Assembly: GCF_023017165.1 (NCBI RefSeq)
Contig: NZ_JALKBW010000001.1
Coordinates: forward strand, 2,666,001-2,730,000
From: Gordonia alkaliphila
Lineage (GTDB): Bacteria; Actinomycetota; Actinomycetes; Mycobacteriales; Mycobacteriaceae
DNA: 64,000 nt
Direction of reading: 5' to 3'
Shown: one piece after another, positions 28,893 to 38,158 of the stretch
How positions within the stretch are numbered: position 1 is the stretch's first letter
Layout of the letters: every line of letters starts with the position of its first letter
Position numbers and translations under genes: made by a program
The notes under the pieces: generated by a model
What the model saw: the letters and a program-made list of their open reading frames with translations, nothing else
The model's database searches: none
What the model was told of the DNA's origin: nothing

Positions 28893-29366
28893 CTACAGGG
28901 ACAGGTCGCGACGGATCTTCGCGACGTGCCCGGTGGCGCGCACGTTGTACATCGCCGCGGCGATGCGGCCCTCTTCGTCGATCAGGAAGGTGGAGCGGAT
29001 CACGCCGGTCACCACCTTGCCGTACAGCTTCTTCTCGCCGAACGCGCCGTACGCGGTGAGGACTTCCTTCTCCGGATCCGACAGCAGCGGAAAGTTCAGT
29101 TCGTCGCGCTCGACGAACTTGGCGAGCTTGGCAGGCTTGTCCGGGGAGATACCGACGACGGCGACGCCCGACTCGTTCAGCTCGGCCAGATTGTCGCGGA
29201 AGTCGCAGGCCTGCTTGGTGCATCCCGGGGTCATCGCGGCGGGGTAGAAGTACACCAGCACCTTGCGTCCGGCGTAGTCGGACAGCGAGACGGGGTTGCC
29301 GTCGGCATCGGGCAAAGTGAACTGGGGGGCGAGGTCGCCGACTTCGAGTCGTCCATTGGCTGCCAT
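28893..29366 (-). CDS. bcp: Thiol peroxidase, BCP/PrxQ type
   Basis: A 157-residue peroxiredoxin reducing hydrogen peroxide and organic or lipid hydroperoxides. The peroxidatic Cys49 is in TPGCTKQACDF with the resolving Cys54 five residues on, the PrxQ arrangement. Thioredoxin-fold strand KVLVYFYPAAM and YGAFGEKKLYGKVVTGVIRSTFLID are intact. The ATG at 29366 is clear. Its place near fas matches the Rv2521 position. Confidence 0.93.
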   Translation of the reverse strand: MAANGRLEVGDLAPQFTLPDADGNPVSLSDYAGRKVLVYFYPAAMTPGCTKQACDFRDNLAELNESGVAVVGISPDKPAKLAKFVERDELNFPLLSDPEKEVLTAYGAFGEKKLYGKVVTGVIRSTFLIDEEGRIAAAMYNVRATGHVAKIRRDLSL

Positions 29367-29501
29367 GCATCAACCCTAACCGGACCGACGGGCCGACCGA
29401 ACGCGAGCGTGTCAACTGCTCTTTCGCGGCGGGTGGGTAGGCTTCTGCTCATGCGGGTGAGATCCCCGTGCGAACATCCGACCCATCTTTTGGAGGACCG
29501 C

Positions 29502-29726
29502 GTGGCCGACGAGACCCAACGTATCGAGCAGGAGATCGCGCGGGCGCGCGAAGAGCTGGCGACGACCCTGGACCAGCTGGCCGAGCGGGCCAACCCGCAG
29601 CGACTGGCCGACGACTTCAAGACCAAGGCGCTGACCTTTCTGGCCAGCCCGCCGGTCAAGTTCTCGCTGATCGGCGCCGGCGCCCTCACCGTGGTGATCG
29701 TGGTCCGCAAGATCGTCAAGAACTGA
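29502..29726 (+). CDS. DUF3618 small membrane protein (Rv2520c-like)
   Basis: A 74-residue protein: a charged coiled-coil-like N-terminus ADETQRIEQEIARAREELAT, the DUF3618 motif LDQLAERANPQRLADDFKTK, and one membrane helix (about 48-68) with a basic end VVRKIVKN. The GTG at 29502 has TTGGAGGA 6-10 nt upstream; an in-frame ATG at 29451 lies before it without a site. The function of the family is unknown. The position beside bcp matches mycobacteria. Confidence 0.85.
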   Translation: MADETQRIEQEIARAREELATTLDQLAERANPQRLADDFKTKALTFLASPPVKFSLIGAGALTVVIVVRKIVKN

Positions 29727-29833
29727 CGATCCGCGCGAAGAGGCCCCCGCAGCGCAGCGCGAGAAACCGTCTCTGACCAGGCGATTTCATATTCCGGCAG
29801 ATGTGCTGTTAATGTTTCTTCTCGCAAGGCCAA

Positions 29834-29906
<73 letters not shown>

Positions 29907-29911
29907 CAGTG

Positions 29912-29945
29912 AATCCCCTCCCACCAGTCGGTGGGAGGGGATTTT
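29912..29945 (+). terminator. Intrinsic terminator of tRNA-Lys
   Basis: AATCCCCTCCCACC pairs perfectly with GGTGGGAGGGGATT around AGTC and is followed by TT, six bases past the tRNA end. Confidence 0.9.
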
Positions 29946-30277
29946 CGCATGTCGCGACCCTGTTCGCGGGTCGCGGTCGGGGCTCGGGTCGCGCGGCGGC
30001 AGACGGGTCGCGACACGCCAGCCAGGGACGTGGGCGCGTGGGGCGGGTGTGAAAACGGGGTGCGGCGGCGAATTACCCGCGTGTGATTCGGCCGACTTCC
30101 GCGTGGCGGGGCGGGCGCGGAGAGTGTACTCTGAGCGCCGTGCGATGCGGGTGTGATGCCCGCGCGCGGGAATGCGTCAGCGTCGATGGTTCCCTACAAT
30201 GGCAATATCCGGGTGACCGGTCCGTTTAGTCGGGGCCTAGACGTGCTGCGTCCGGGGCGATTTCAGGTTGGAGCAAA
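29946..30277 (+). promoter_or_regulatory. Long leader/promoter region of the L,D-transpeptidase gene
   Basis: A 332-bp stretch without a convincing gene. It contains clustered GGGTCGCG/GTCGCGAC repeats (29953-30020), an inverted repeat AGAGT-GT-ACTCT (30121-30132) and a possible -10 TACAAT (30195-30200) about 80 nt before the gene. The Shine-Dalgarno is TTGGAGC ahead of the ATG at 30278. The length leaves room for cell-wall-stress control. Confidence 0.4.
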
Positions 30278-31501
30278 ATGGGGATCAGTCGTCTGCGTCA
30301 TCGCCGCGCCCGCAGAGGGGCGATGGCGGTCAGCACGCTCGTGGCGGCCGCGGTGGTGCTCACCGCGTGCGGCAGCCAGTACAGCGACGTGGTTCACGCC
30401 TCGGGTGAGTTCACCGACATGGTCAAGCCGGCCATCTCGGTGACTGATGAAGCGGGCAAGCCGCTCGACAAGGACGCCGTCGGCGTCCAGCCGGGCAAGC
30501 CGATCGTGGTCAAGGCCTCCGAGGGCGCGCTGTCGAACGTCACCATCCCCAAGGCCGACGGTAAGCCGCTCAAGGGCAGCTTCAGCGACGACAACGCCAC
30601 CTGGACCAGCACCGAACCCTTCGGCTACGGCCGCGAGTACACGGTGACCGCGGACGCGGTGGGCGTCGGCGGGCAGACCACGTCGAGCCAGTCGTTCACC
30701 ACGCAGGCGCCGAACAACCTGACCCAGGCGTACATCCTCCCGGGCAAGGGTGAGGACGTCGGCATCGCGCAGACCGTCGGCGTGCGCTTCGACGAGGCGA
30801 TCCCGGACCGCAAGGCCGCGCAGGATGCCATCAAGGTCACCACGACTCCCGAGGTCAAGGGCGCCTTCTACTGGATCAGCGACCGGGAGGTCCGCTGGCG
30901 TCCGGAGCACTTCTTCGCGCCCGGCACCAAGGTCGACATCGCGGTGAACACCTACGGCGTCGACCTCGGCGACGGCATGTTCGGCCAGGAGAACGTGAAG
31001 TCGAACTTCACGGTCAAGCGCGCCATGGAGCTGTTCGCCGACGACCGGACCAAGACCGTCGTCATCAAGAAGGACGGCAAGGTCGTCCGCACCATGCCGA
31101 CGTCGTTCGGCAAGCCCGGGCACGACACCCCCAACGGCATTTACATGATCGGCGATCGCGTCGACCACATCATCATGGACTCGTCGACCTACGGCGTTCC
31201 GACGTCGGCGGCGGAGGGCTACCGCACCCCGGTCGACTGGGCGGTCCAGATGTCCTACAGCGGCATCTACCTGCACGGTGCGCCGTGGTCGGTCTGGGCA
31301 CAGGGCAACACGAACACCAGCCACGGTTGCCTGAATCTGAGCCCGGAGGACGCGCAGTGGCTCGTCCGCAACACCCTGCGCGGTGACCCCGTCACGGTCC
31401 GCTACACTGGCGGCGAGACGCTGTCCGGCTTCGACGGCCTCGGCGACTGGAACGTGCCCTGGTCCACCTGGCTCAAGGGCAACGCGACCGACAACAGCTG
31501 A
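30278..31501 (+). CDS. ldtB: L,D-transpeptidase lipoprotein, LdtMt2 (LppS) type
   Basis: Makes 3-3 cross-links between peptidoglycan stem peptides outside the membrane, the route that resists most penicillins. The 407 residues hold a signal peptide with lipobox LTAC (Cys31), two Ig-like domains (about 45-250, with FDEAIPDRKAAQDAIKVTTTPEVKGAFYW) and a YkuD catalytic domain with His333 in IYLHGAPWSVW and SHGC (348-351, nucleophile Cys351). M. tuberculosis LdtMt2 is 408 residues and also lies near fas. All active-site residues are present. Confidence 0.93.
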   Translation: MGISRLRHRRARRGAMAVSTLVAAAVVLTACGSQYSDVVHASGEFTDMVKPAISVTDEAGKPLDKDAVGVQPGKPIVVKASEGALSNVTIPKADGKPLKGSFSDDNATWTSTEPFGYGREYTVTADAVGVGGQTTSSQSFTTQAPNNLTQAYILPGKGEDVGIAQTVGVRFDEAIPDRKAAQDAIKVTTTPEVKGAFYWISDREVRWRPEHFFAPGTKVDIAVNTYGVDLGDGMFGQENVKSNFTVKRAMELFADDRTKTVVIKKDGKVVRTMPTSFGKPGHDTPNGIYMIGDRVDHIIMDSSTYGVPTSAAEGYRTPVDWAVQMSYSGIYLHGAPWSVWAQGNTNTSHGCLNLSPEDAQWLVRNTLRGDPVTVRYTGGETLSGFDGLGDWNVPWSTWLKGNATDNS

Positions 31502-31530
31502 CCTCGCGCGGAACCACCCGCTCTACGTTT

Positions 31531-31564
31531 TTCGGCCGATCCTCCGCCTGGAGGGTCGGCCGAA
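31531..31564. terminator. Stable hairpin after the L,D-transpeptidase gene
   Basis: TTCGGCCGATCCTCC and GGAGGGTCGGCCGAA form a 15-bp stem (one G-T) around GCCT, 30 nt past the ldt stop. The T-rich run precedes rather than follows the stem, so termination efficiency is uncertain. Confidence 0.6.
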
Positions 31565-31670
31565 TTCGTCGGGTGGGCCGACTGCAACGTTGACAACGGT
31601 CGTTGGTTAGGATTCCGAAGGAGTTTCACCCGAGACATCATTCACCGAGTTCTAGTTAGGCAGGCAAGAC

Positions 31671-32810
31671 ATGGGCAAGCCCTCCTGGGAGACCGAGGAA
31701 CTGACGGCGCTGCGCGAGATGGCGCGCGCGTTCTGCGAGAAGGAGATCGCTCCGAACAGCGAGCGGTACCTTGAGCAGCATCACGTCGATCGGGACCTGT
31801 GGACCAAGGCCGGTGAACTCGGCCTGCTGTGCATGTCCATCCCGGAGGAGTACGGCGGCGGTGGCGGCACCTTCGCGCACGAAGCGGTGCTCATCGAGGA
31901 GCAGGCGCGGGTCGTCGACTCGTCGTGGGGCCAGAGCCTGCACAACGGCATCATCGCGCACTACATCCTCGCCTACGGTTCCGAGGAGCAGAAGAAGCAC
32001 TGGCTGCCCAAGCTCGCCTCCGGCGAAGTGGTCGGCGCCATCGCGATGACCGAGCCCGGCACCGGCTCGGACCTGCAGAACGTCAAGACCAAGGCGGTCA
32101 AGGACGGCGATGACTACGTGATCGACGGCAACAAGACCTTCATCACCAACGGCGGCCAGGCCGACCTGGTGATCACCGTGGTCAAGACCGACACCGGTGA
32201 GGGTGCCAAGGGCATCTCGCTGGTGCTGGTGGAGACCGACCGGGAGGGCTTCAGCCGCGGCCGCATCCTCGACAAGGTCGGCATGAAGGGCCAGGACACC
32301 GCCGAGCTGAACTACACCGGCGTCCGGGTGCCGCAGTCGAACCTGCTCGGCGACCAGGAGGGCCTCGGCTTCATCCAGCTCATGACCCAGCTGCCGCAGG
32401 AACGCCTGATCATCGCCGTCGCAGCGGTGGCCGGCATGGAGGTCGCACTCGCCAAGACCATCGAATACACCAAGGACCGCACCGCCTTCGGCAAACCGGT
32501 CTTCGCCTTCCAGAACACCAAGTTCAAGCTGGCCGAGGTCGCCACCGAGGCGCACGTGGCTCGCGTCTTCCTCGACGACTGCATGGAGAAGCACCTGCGC
32601 GGCGAGCTGGACATTCCGACGGTCGCCATGGCCAAGTGGTGGACCACCGACCGTGCGATGGCGGCCGCCGACACCTGCCTGCAGCTGTTCGGCGGCTACG
32701 GCTACATGAACGAGTACCCGATCGCCCGCCTGTGGGCCGACAACCGCGTGCAGCTGATCTACGGCGGCACCAACGAGATCATGAAGGAGATCATCTCGCG
32801 CTCGCTGTAG
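31671..32810 (+). CDS. Acyl-CoA dehydrogenase, long-chain (LCAD-like)
   Basis: A 379-residue flavoprotein catalysing the first step of beta-oxidation. FAD and substrate regions are clear: AMTEPGTGSDLQ, NGNKTFITNG-like and RTAFGKPVFAFQ. The usual C-terminal catalytic Glu position (YEGT) is glycine here (YGGTNEI), while QLPQERLIIA carries Glu244 at the alternative site used by long-chain and isovaleryl dehydrogenases; the enzyme is therefore expected to be active and LCAD-like. The ATG at 31671 starts a gene with its own upstream region, in which TTGACA occurs at 31590-31595. Confidence 0.9.
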   Translation: MGKPSWETEELTALREMARAFCEKEIAPNSERYLEQHHVDRDLWTKAGELGLLCMSIPEEYGGGGGTFAHEAVLIEEQARVVDSSWGQSLHNGIIAHYILAYGSEEQKKHWLPKLASGEVVGAIAMTEPGTGSDLQNVKTKAVKDGDDYVIDGNKTFITNGGQADLVITVVKTDTGEGAKGISLVLVETDREGFSRGRILDKVGMKGQDTAELNYTGVRVPQSNLLGDQEGLGFIQLMTQLPQERLIIAVAAVAGMEVALAKTIEYTKDRTAFGKPVFAFQNTKFKLAEVATEAHVARVFLDDCMEKHLRGELDIPTVAMAKWWTTDRAMAAADTCLQLFGGYGYMNEYPIARLWADNRVQLIYGGTNEIMKEIISRSL

Positions 32811-32895
32811 TGCCATCCCGGCGCGCCGGAATGGGGAAGAATGGGCACGTCGAGCCGCGGGGCGCGGCCGACGACTCGTTCGAAGGGGAGTGCGC

Positions 32896-35148
32896 GTGGT
32901 GGAAGCGATCGTGTTGGCGGACGTGCGAACGGACGCTGAGCAGGCGGTGATCGCCGATTGGGCGGCCATCAATCATCCGGACGCGCGGGTGTCGACGCTG
33001 GAGCAGATCGACTTCGCTGCGCAACCGGACTCCACCGAGCTGATCCCGGTGCGCGTGGTCTGGCTGCCTCCGGTCCGGCGCGGCGAACGCCGCGTGTCTC
33101 TCGCCGACGCGGTGGTGCTGTCGAATCCGCGGAAGCCGCCGGCCTGGCGGCAGCCGAGCATTCGACGGCGCCACCCCGACCGGGTGCGCGTCGTCGAAGG
33201 CGCGTCGGCCACGATCGCCGAACTCGACGAGGCCTATCAGCGGCAGCAGGCTGAAGGGGAGTCGTTCGCGGCCTTCGTCGGCATGCGGGCGGCGCTCTCG
33301 GCCGAGCGTTCCGAGTTGGCACTGGTCGGCGATCGCTACAAGGTGCCGCGGCTGGTGGCCGAGCAGATCTCCTCGTCCGCACGGTTCCAGGCGTCCATCG
33401 CCGAGCTCGCCGCCGAGTTGGGCCGACCGGCCTCGTCGGTCGCCCGTGAGGCGACCGACAAGATGAGCACCTTCGTCGCGACCCAGAGTCGCCTGATGCG
33501 CGACGTCTTCAACTCCACCTTCCGCGGCCTCTACGAGCGGGCCTGGACGGTGTCGGTGGACCTGGACACGCTGGGCCGCCTCCGCACGCTGAACAAGTCC
33601 ACGTCGCTCGTCTTCCTGCCGTCGCACCGCTCCTACGTGGACCCGCTGGTGCTCAGCGGCGCTCTGGATCAGCACGACTTCCCGCCCAACCTGGTGCTCG
33701 GCGGCAACAACCTGGCGTTCTGGCCGATGGGACCCATCGCCCAGCGCGCGGGCACCATCTTCATCCGCCGCCAGTTCGGCTCCGATCCCGTCTACAAGCT
33801 GGCGATGCGGTCGTACCTGTCGTTCATCGTGGAGAAGCGCTTCAACCTGGAGTGGTACATCGAAGGCGGGCGCAGTCGGACCGGGAAGCTGCGTCCCCCG
33901 ATGCTGGGCCTGCTGTCGTACGTGGCCGAGGCCGTCGAATCGCTCGACGACGCCGACGTGACCGTGGTGCCCACCTCCATCGTCTACGACCAGTTGCCCG
34001 AGATCACCGCGATGGCGCAGGAGGCGGCGGGCGGCACCAAGCGGCCCGAGGACCTCAAGTGGCTGCTGCGCTATGCGCGCGGTCAACGCGTGCACCGCGG
34101 TGAGGCCCGGGTCCGGTTCGGCGAGCCGTTCTCGCTGCGCGAGCAGCTGGCCGCTTCCGGCCAGGGGCGGGCGCGCCTGGAGAAGGTGGCGTTCCGGGTG
34201 ATGGACGAGATCAACACCGCCACGCCCATTTCGTCGACGTCGCTGGCCGGTTTCGCGGCGCTCGGAGCGGCCGACCGCGCGTATACGGCGGCCGAGATCG
34301 AGGTGATCCTGGCGCCGCTGCTGACTTACATCGCCGATCGTGGCCTGCCCGGGCCGGATCCGTCCCGCTGTCGTGGGCTGGGCCTGCTGGTGACGCTCGG
34401 CGAGCTGACCGAGGCCGGCGTGCTCTCCACCTACGACGGCGGTCCCGAGAAGGTATGGGGCATCGCTCCCGACAACCACGCGATCACCGCGTACTACCGC
34501 AACGGTGCGCTGCATCACTTCGTCGACCGGGCGATCGTGGAGGTGGCCATGCTGGCCGTCGCCGACGGCACGGTGAGCCCCGCGAGCTCGGACGACATGC
34601 TGGCCGTCTCGCAGGCCGAGGCGTTGCGTATCCGCGATCTCCTCAAGTTCGAGTTCTTCTTCCCGCCGAAGAAGGAGTTCCTGCATCGCCTCGGCGCCGA
34701 ACTCGACCTGCTCGCACCGGGGTGGCGGACCACGGTTCCCACGCAGCAGTGGGTGCACCAGTCGCTGCTGGCCAATGCGGGCAAACTGTTCGCGCGCCGG
34801 ACCCTGCAGACCTTCTTCGACGCCCAGCTGGTGGTGGCCACGCTGCTGGCCGACCGCGGCAACGCACCCATCGACAAGGCCGAGTTCTTGATGGAATGCC
34901 TCGGGCTGGGGCGGCAACTGTCGCTGCAGGGCGTGGTGCAGAGCAAGGATTCGGTCTCGCGCGAACTGTACGACGCCGCGTTCCGGCAGGCGGAGAACAT
35001 GGGCGCCATCGGCGGCGCCGAGGACGAGCAGGAGCGCATCCGCGCCGAGTGGCTCGCGGAAGTACACGAACTGCGTGACCGGTTGGCGCGCATCGCTGCG
35101 ATCGAGGCCGAACAGGCCGCCGCGGCGGGACAGGAGGAAGATCGATGA
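32896..35148 (+). CDS. plsB: Glycerol-3-phosphate acyltransferase (PlsB2-like)
   Basis: A 750-residue membrane-associated enzyme that acylates glycerol-3-phosphate, the first step of phosphatidate and triacylglycerol synthesis. The GPAT blocks are present: LPSHRSYVDPL (HX4D, about 241-251), ILGGNNLAFWPMG, TIFIRRQFG and YIEGGRSRTGKLRPP (about 320). A C-terminal alpha-helical region is as in PlsB. Of the tandem GTG codons at 32890-32899, 32896 has the best spacing from AAGGGGAG. It overlaps the next gene (ATGA). The order plsB-plsC-WS/DGAT matches Rv2482c-Rv2484c. Confidence 0.9.
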   Translation: MVEAIVLADVRTDAEQAVIADWAAINHPDARVSTLEQIDFAAQPDSTELIPVRVVWLPPVRRGERRVSLADAVVLSNPRKPPAWRQPSIRRRHPDRVRVVEGASATIAELDEAYQRQQAEGESFAAFVGMRAALSAERSELALVGDRYKVPRLVAEQISSSARFQASIAELAAELGRPASSVAREATDKMSTFVATQSRLMRDVFNSTFRGLYERAWTVSVDLDTLGRLRTLNKSTSLVFLPSHRSYVDPLVLSGALDQHDFPPNLVLGGNNLAFWPMGPIAQRAGTIFIRRQFGSDPVYKLAMRSYLSFIVEKRFNLEWYIEGGRSRTGKLRPPMLGLLSYVAEAVESLDDADVTVVPTSIVYDQLPEITAMAQEAAGGTKRPEDLKWLLRYARGQRVHRGEARVRFGEPFSLREQLAASGQGRARLEKVAFRVMDEINTATPISSTSLAGFAALGAADRAYTAAEIEVILAPLLTYIADRGLPGPDPSRCRGLGLLVTLGELTEAGVLSTYDGGPEKVWGIAPDNHAITAYYRNGALHHFVDRAIVEVAMLAVADGTVSPASSDDMLAVSQAEALRIRDLLKFEFFFPPKKEFLHRLGAELDLLAPGWRTTVPTQQWVHQSLLANAGKLFARRTLQTFFDAQLVVATLLADRGNAPIDKAEFLMECLGLGRQLSLQGVVQSKDSVSRELYDAAFRQAENMGAIGGAEDEQERIRAEWLAEVHELRDRLARIAAIEAEQAAAAGQEEDR

Positions 35149-36653
35149 GCGCGCTCGCCGACCGTCTACAGGAGATCAAGGATGCGCCCGCCGGCGACCG
35201 GGTCTGCGCGTTCTTCGACTACGACGGCACGCTGATCGAGGGCTTCTCGGCGACGGCCATCCTCCGGGCCCGCCTGCGCAGCCTGGAGTTCACCACCGAA
35301 GAGGTGACCGACGCCCTGCTCATCGCGCTGCGCGGCTGCACGTCCGAACAGGACTACGCCGAGGTGCTGGCCGCGACCCGACCGGCCTTCGCGGGCAAGA
35401 CCTACGACGAGCTGCTGGCCTTCGGGGAGACGCTGTTCAAGACCGAGACCGCGGCCAAGCTGCGGCCGCAGATGTGGCAGGTGATCCGCGCGCACCGCGA
35501 GCGGGGGCACCGGATCGTCATCGCCTCGTCGGCCACCCGGTTCCAGATCGAGCCGATCGCCAAGGAGATCGGCGCCGACCGCGCCCTCGCCACCGACGTG
35601 GAAGTGGTCGACGGGATCGTCACCGGTGAGATCAAGGGCCGACCGCTGTGGGGCCCGGGCAAGGCCGCCGCCGTCCGCAGGCTGGCCCGCGAATGGGACC
35701 TGGACCTGGACGCATCGTTCGCCTACAGCGACGGCAACGAGGACGTCCCCTACCTCGAAGCGGTGGGACACCCGGCCGCGGTCTCGCCGCAGCGCGGGCT
35801 GCGCGGGGTGGCGGAAGCGCGCGGCTGGCCGATCCTGGACCTGCGCAATCCGTCGGCCAATCCGCTAGCGATGGCGGTGCGGACCGGCGCCTTCTACGGC
35901 ACCTTCCTGGGTTCGGCGGCCGTCGGGTTCGCGAGCGGCCTGCTGGGCCGCGACCGTACCGAGGCCATGCAGGGTGCCGTCGCGAGCGGCCTTGACGCCG
36001 GGCTGGCGCTGGCCGGGGTCGACGTCGCGGTGCTCGACGGTGAGCAGTACCTGACCTCGGACCGACCGTGCGTATTCGTCTTCAATCACCAGTCCAAACT
36101 CGATCTGCCGGTGCTGATCCACCTGGTGCGCGGGCAGGCGACGGGGGTGGCGAAGAAGGAGATCCGCGACCTGCCGCTGTTCGGCTCCATCCTGTCGGCC
36201 GGCGGCGTGGTCTTCATCGACCGCGGCGACGCGGGTAAGGCGATCGAACAGCTGGAGCCGGTGGTCCGCAAGATTCAGGACGAGAAGTTCTCGCTGGTCG
36301 TCGCCCCGGAAGGCACCCGCTCGGCCACGCCGCGGATCGGCCCGTTCAAGAAGGGGCCCTTCCACATCGCCATGCAGGCCGGCGTCCCGGTGGTGCCGGT
36401 GGTGCTCCGCAACGCGGGCGAGATCATGTGGCGCGGTTCGCAATTGATCAAACCGGGCACCGTCGAGGTGCAGGTGCTGCCGCCGATCGACACCTCGGTT
36501 TGGCGCCCGGAGACGGTCGACGAGCACGCCGAGGAAGTGCGCCAGCAGTTCATCTCCACGCTCACCGACTGGCCGGTCACGGCCTTCGACGACGGGCGGA
36601 TGACCAGAACGATGGGGATCTTCGAGTGGCGGGACAATTCCGATGACCAGTGA
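35145..36653 (+). CDS. plsC: HAD-phosphatase / 1-acylglycerol-3-phosphate acyltransferase fusion (PlsC, Rv2483c-like)
   Basis: A 502-residue two-domain protein. The N-terminal HAD-IB domain (1-235) has FFDYDGTL (24-31), IASSAT and YSDGNEDVPYL. The C-terminal PlsC domain has NHQSKLD (HX4D, about 313), VFIDRGD and APEGTRS (about 386). It acylates lysophosphatidate to phosphatidate; the HAD half may dephosphorylate a serine- or lipid-phosphate, as annotated for the mycobacterial homologue, but its substrate is unproven. The ATG at 35145 overlaps the plsB stop. Confidence 0.9.
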   Translation: MSALADRLQEIKDAPAGDRVCAFFDYDGTLIEGFSATAILRARLRSLEFTTEEVTDALLIALRGCTSEQDYAEVLAATRPAFAGKTYDELLAFGETLFKTETAAKLRPQMWQVIRAHRERGHRIVIASSATRFQIEPIAKEIGADRALATDVEVVDGIVTGEIKGRPLWGPGKAAAVRRLAREWDLDLDASFAYSDGNEDVPYLEAVGHPAAVSPQRGLRGVAEARGWPILDLRNPSANPLAMAVRTGAFYGTFLGSAAVGFASGLLGRDRTEAMQGAVASGLDAGLALAGVDVAVLDGEQYLTSDRPCVFVFNHQSKLDLPVLIHLVRGQATGVAKKEIRDLPLFGSILSAGGVVFIDRGDAGKAIEQLEPVVRKIQDEKFSLVVAPEGTRSATPRIGPFKKGPFHIAMQAGVPVVPVVLRNAGEIMWRGSQLIKPGTVEVQVLPPIDTSVWRPETVDEHAEEVRQQFISTLTDWPVTAFDDGRMTRTMGIFEWRDNSDDQ

Positions 36654-36663
36654 GGAGACGGCC

Positions 36664-38121
36664 GTGGCCCACACCGACGACACGGTGGACAAGCCGATCG
36701 CATGGGGCGAAGCGACTGAGATGAGCCCGGTCGACACGGTGATGTGGCGCGGTGACGCCGATCGTCGCCTGCGTTCGACCATCTGCATGCTCGAGATCTA
36801 CGACACCGCACCGGGCTGGGACCGGCTGGTCGCCGCGCACGAGTGGGGCAGCCGCATGGCCCCGCGCTTCCGCGAGCGGGTGATCGAGTCGCCGCTGCGC
36901 ACCGGTACCCCGAGCTGGGCCGTCGACCCCGACTTCGACCTGCATTATCACGTCCGACGGCTCCGGCTGGGCGGGGACAACAGCATGCGGGAACTGCTGA
37001 GCACCTGCGAGCAACTCGGCATGACGCCGCTGGATCCGGCCCGTCCGCCGTGGGAGGGCTACCTGATCGAGGGCCTGCCCGGCGGTCAGGCCGCCTACTT
37101 CCTGAAGGCGCACCACGCGCTCACCGACGGCTTGGGTGCGATCCTGGCGCTGGCGCAGCTGCATTCGACCAGTCGCGATCCCATCCCGGGCAAGCCGCAG
37201 CCGCCGGCCCCGCCGATCGTCGAACCGACCGCGCTGGAGGTGCTGCGGCGTCAGCTCGGCGAGGAGGCGCGACGTGTGCCGCGGCTGGCCGAGATGGCGG
37301 TCGACGGGGCGCTGGCCCTCACCTCGCCGCGTCGCGCGCTCAGCAGGGTGCTGCGGTACGGGCGCTCGGTGCCGCGGGTGGCCGGGATGATCAGCCCGCC
37401 CGGATCGCCGCTGCTCGCCGAGCGCGGGGTGGCGCGCCGCTTCAGCGCCTTCGAGGTGCCGTTCACCGCGCTCAAAGCCGCGGCTGATGCCACCCGCGCC
37501 TCTATCAACGACGTCTACCTGGCCGGTCTGATCGGCGGCTTCCGCCGCTACCACGAGCAGATGGGCACCATGGTGGAGGCCATTCCGATGGCGATCCCGA
37601 TCTCGGTGCGGCAGCCCGACGACCCGGCCGGCGGCAACCGCATCGCGGTGGGTCGCCTGGCCGGCCCGGTCGGCATCGACGATCCGTTCGAGCGGGTGCT
37701 GACCATTCGCGAGCAGGTGCGGGCCGCCCGCAACGAGCCCGCGGTGGACATCTTCAACACCGCTGGACCGCTGCTGGCGTGGCTGCCCGGGCCGGTGCTG
37801 GCCCAGTTCAGCGGCACCACGGCGCAGAACGATCTGCAGGCGAGCAACGTGCCGGGCATTCCGTGGGAGACGTTCGTGGCCGGGGCGCGCGTGGAGCGGA
37901 TGTTCCCCTTCGGTCCGCTGCCGGGCTGCGCGGTGATGGCCACCATGATCACCCACAACGGCGTCGCCTGCCTCGGGCTGAACTCGGACGCGGCGGCGAT
38001 CGTCGATCTCGATCTGTTCGCGCAGTGCCTGGTGGAGGGCTTCAACGAGGTGATCGACCTGGCCGTCGACCCGGACGATCCGGACGTCGAGCCGCTGCCG
38101 CGGATGACCCGGTTCGGCTGA
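36664..38121 (+). CDS. Wax ester synthase / diacylglycerol acyltransferase (Rv2484c-like)
   Basis: A 485-residue WS/DGAT that esterifies diacylglycerol or a fatty alcohol with acyl-CoA to store neutral lipid. The catalytic HHALTDG (about 149-155) fits HHxxxDG, and the C-terminal SNVPG-like block is NVPGIPWETFVAG. The GTG at 36664 is chosen over the ATG at 36643 because GAGGAG lies at correct spacing; the earlier ATG lies inside plsC with no site. Third gene of the plsB-plsC operon, so triacylglycerol synthesis is encoded end to end. Confidence 0.9.
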   Translation: MAHTDDTVDKPIAWGEATEMSPVDTVMWRGDADRRLRSTICMLEIYDTAPGWDRLVAAHEWGSRMAPRFRERVIESPLRTGTPSWAVDPDFDLHYHVRRLRLGGDNSMRELLSTCEQLGMTPLDPARPPWEGYLIEGLPGGQAAYFLKAHHALTDGLGAILALAQLHSTSRDPIPGKPQPPAPPIVEPTALEVLRRQLGEEARRVPRLAEMAVDGALALTSPRRALSRVLRYGRSVPRVAGMISPPGSPLLAERGVARRFSAFEVPFTALKAAADATRASINDVYLAGLIGGFRRYHEQMGTMVEAIPMAIPISVRQPDDPAGGNRIAVGRLAGPVGIDDPFERVLTIREQVRAARNEPAVDIFNTAGPLLAWLPGPVLAQFSGTTAQNDLQASNVPGIPWETFVAGARVERMFPFGPLPGCAVMATMITHNGVACLGLNSDAAAIVDLDLFAQCLVEGFNEVIDLAVDPDDPDVEPLPRMTRFG

Positions 38122-38158
38122 GCCCGCTCGTACGCGCCGGTACGACGACGCGGCTCAG
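38118..38158. terminator. Bidirectional hairpin between WS/DGAT and the decarboxylase genes
   Basis: CTGAGCC (38118-38124) pairs with GGCTCAG (38152-38158), and CGTAC/GTACG forms an inner stem. It covers the stop codons of both convergent genes. Confidence 0.6.
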
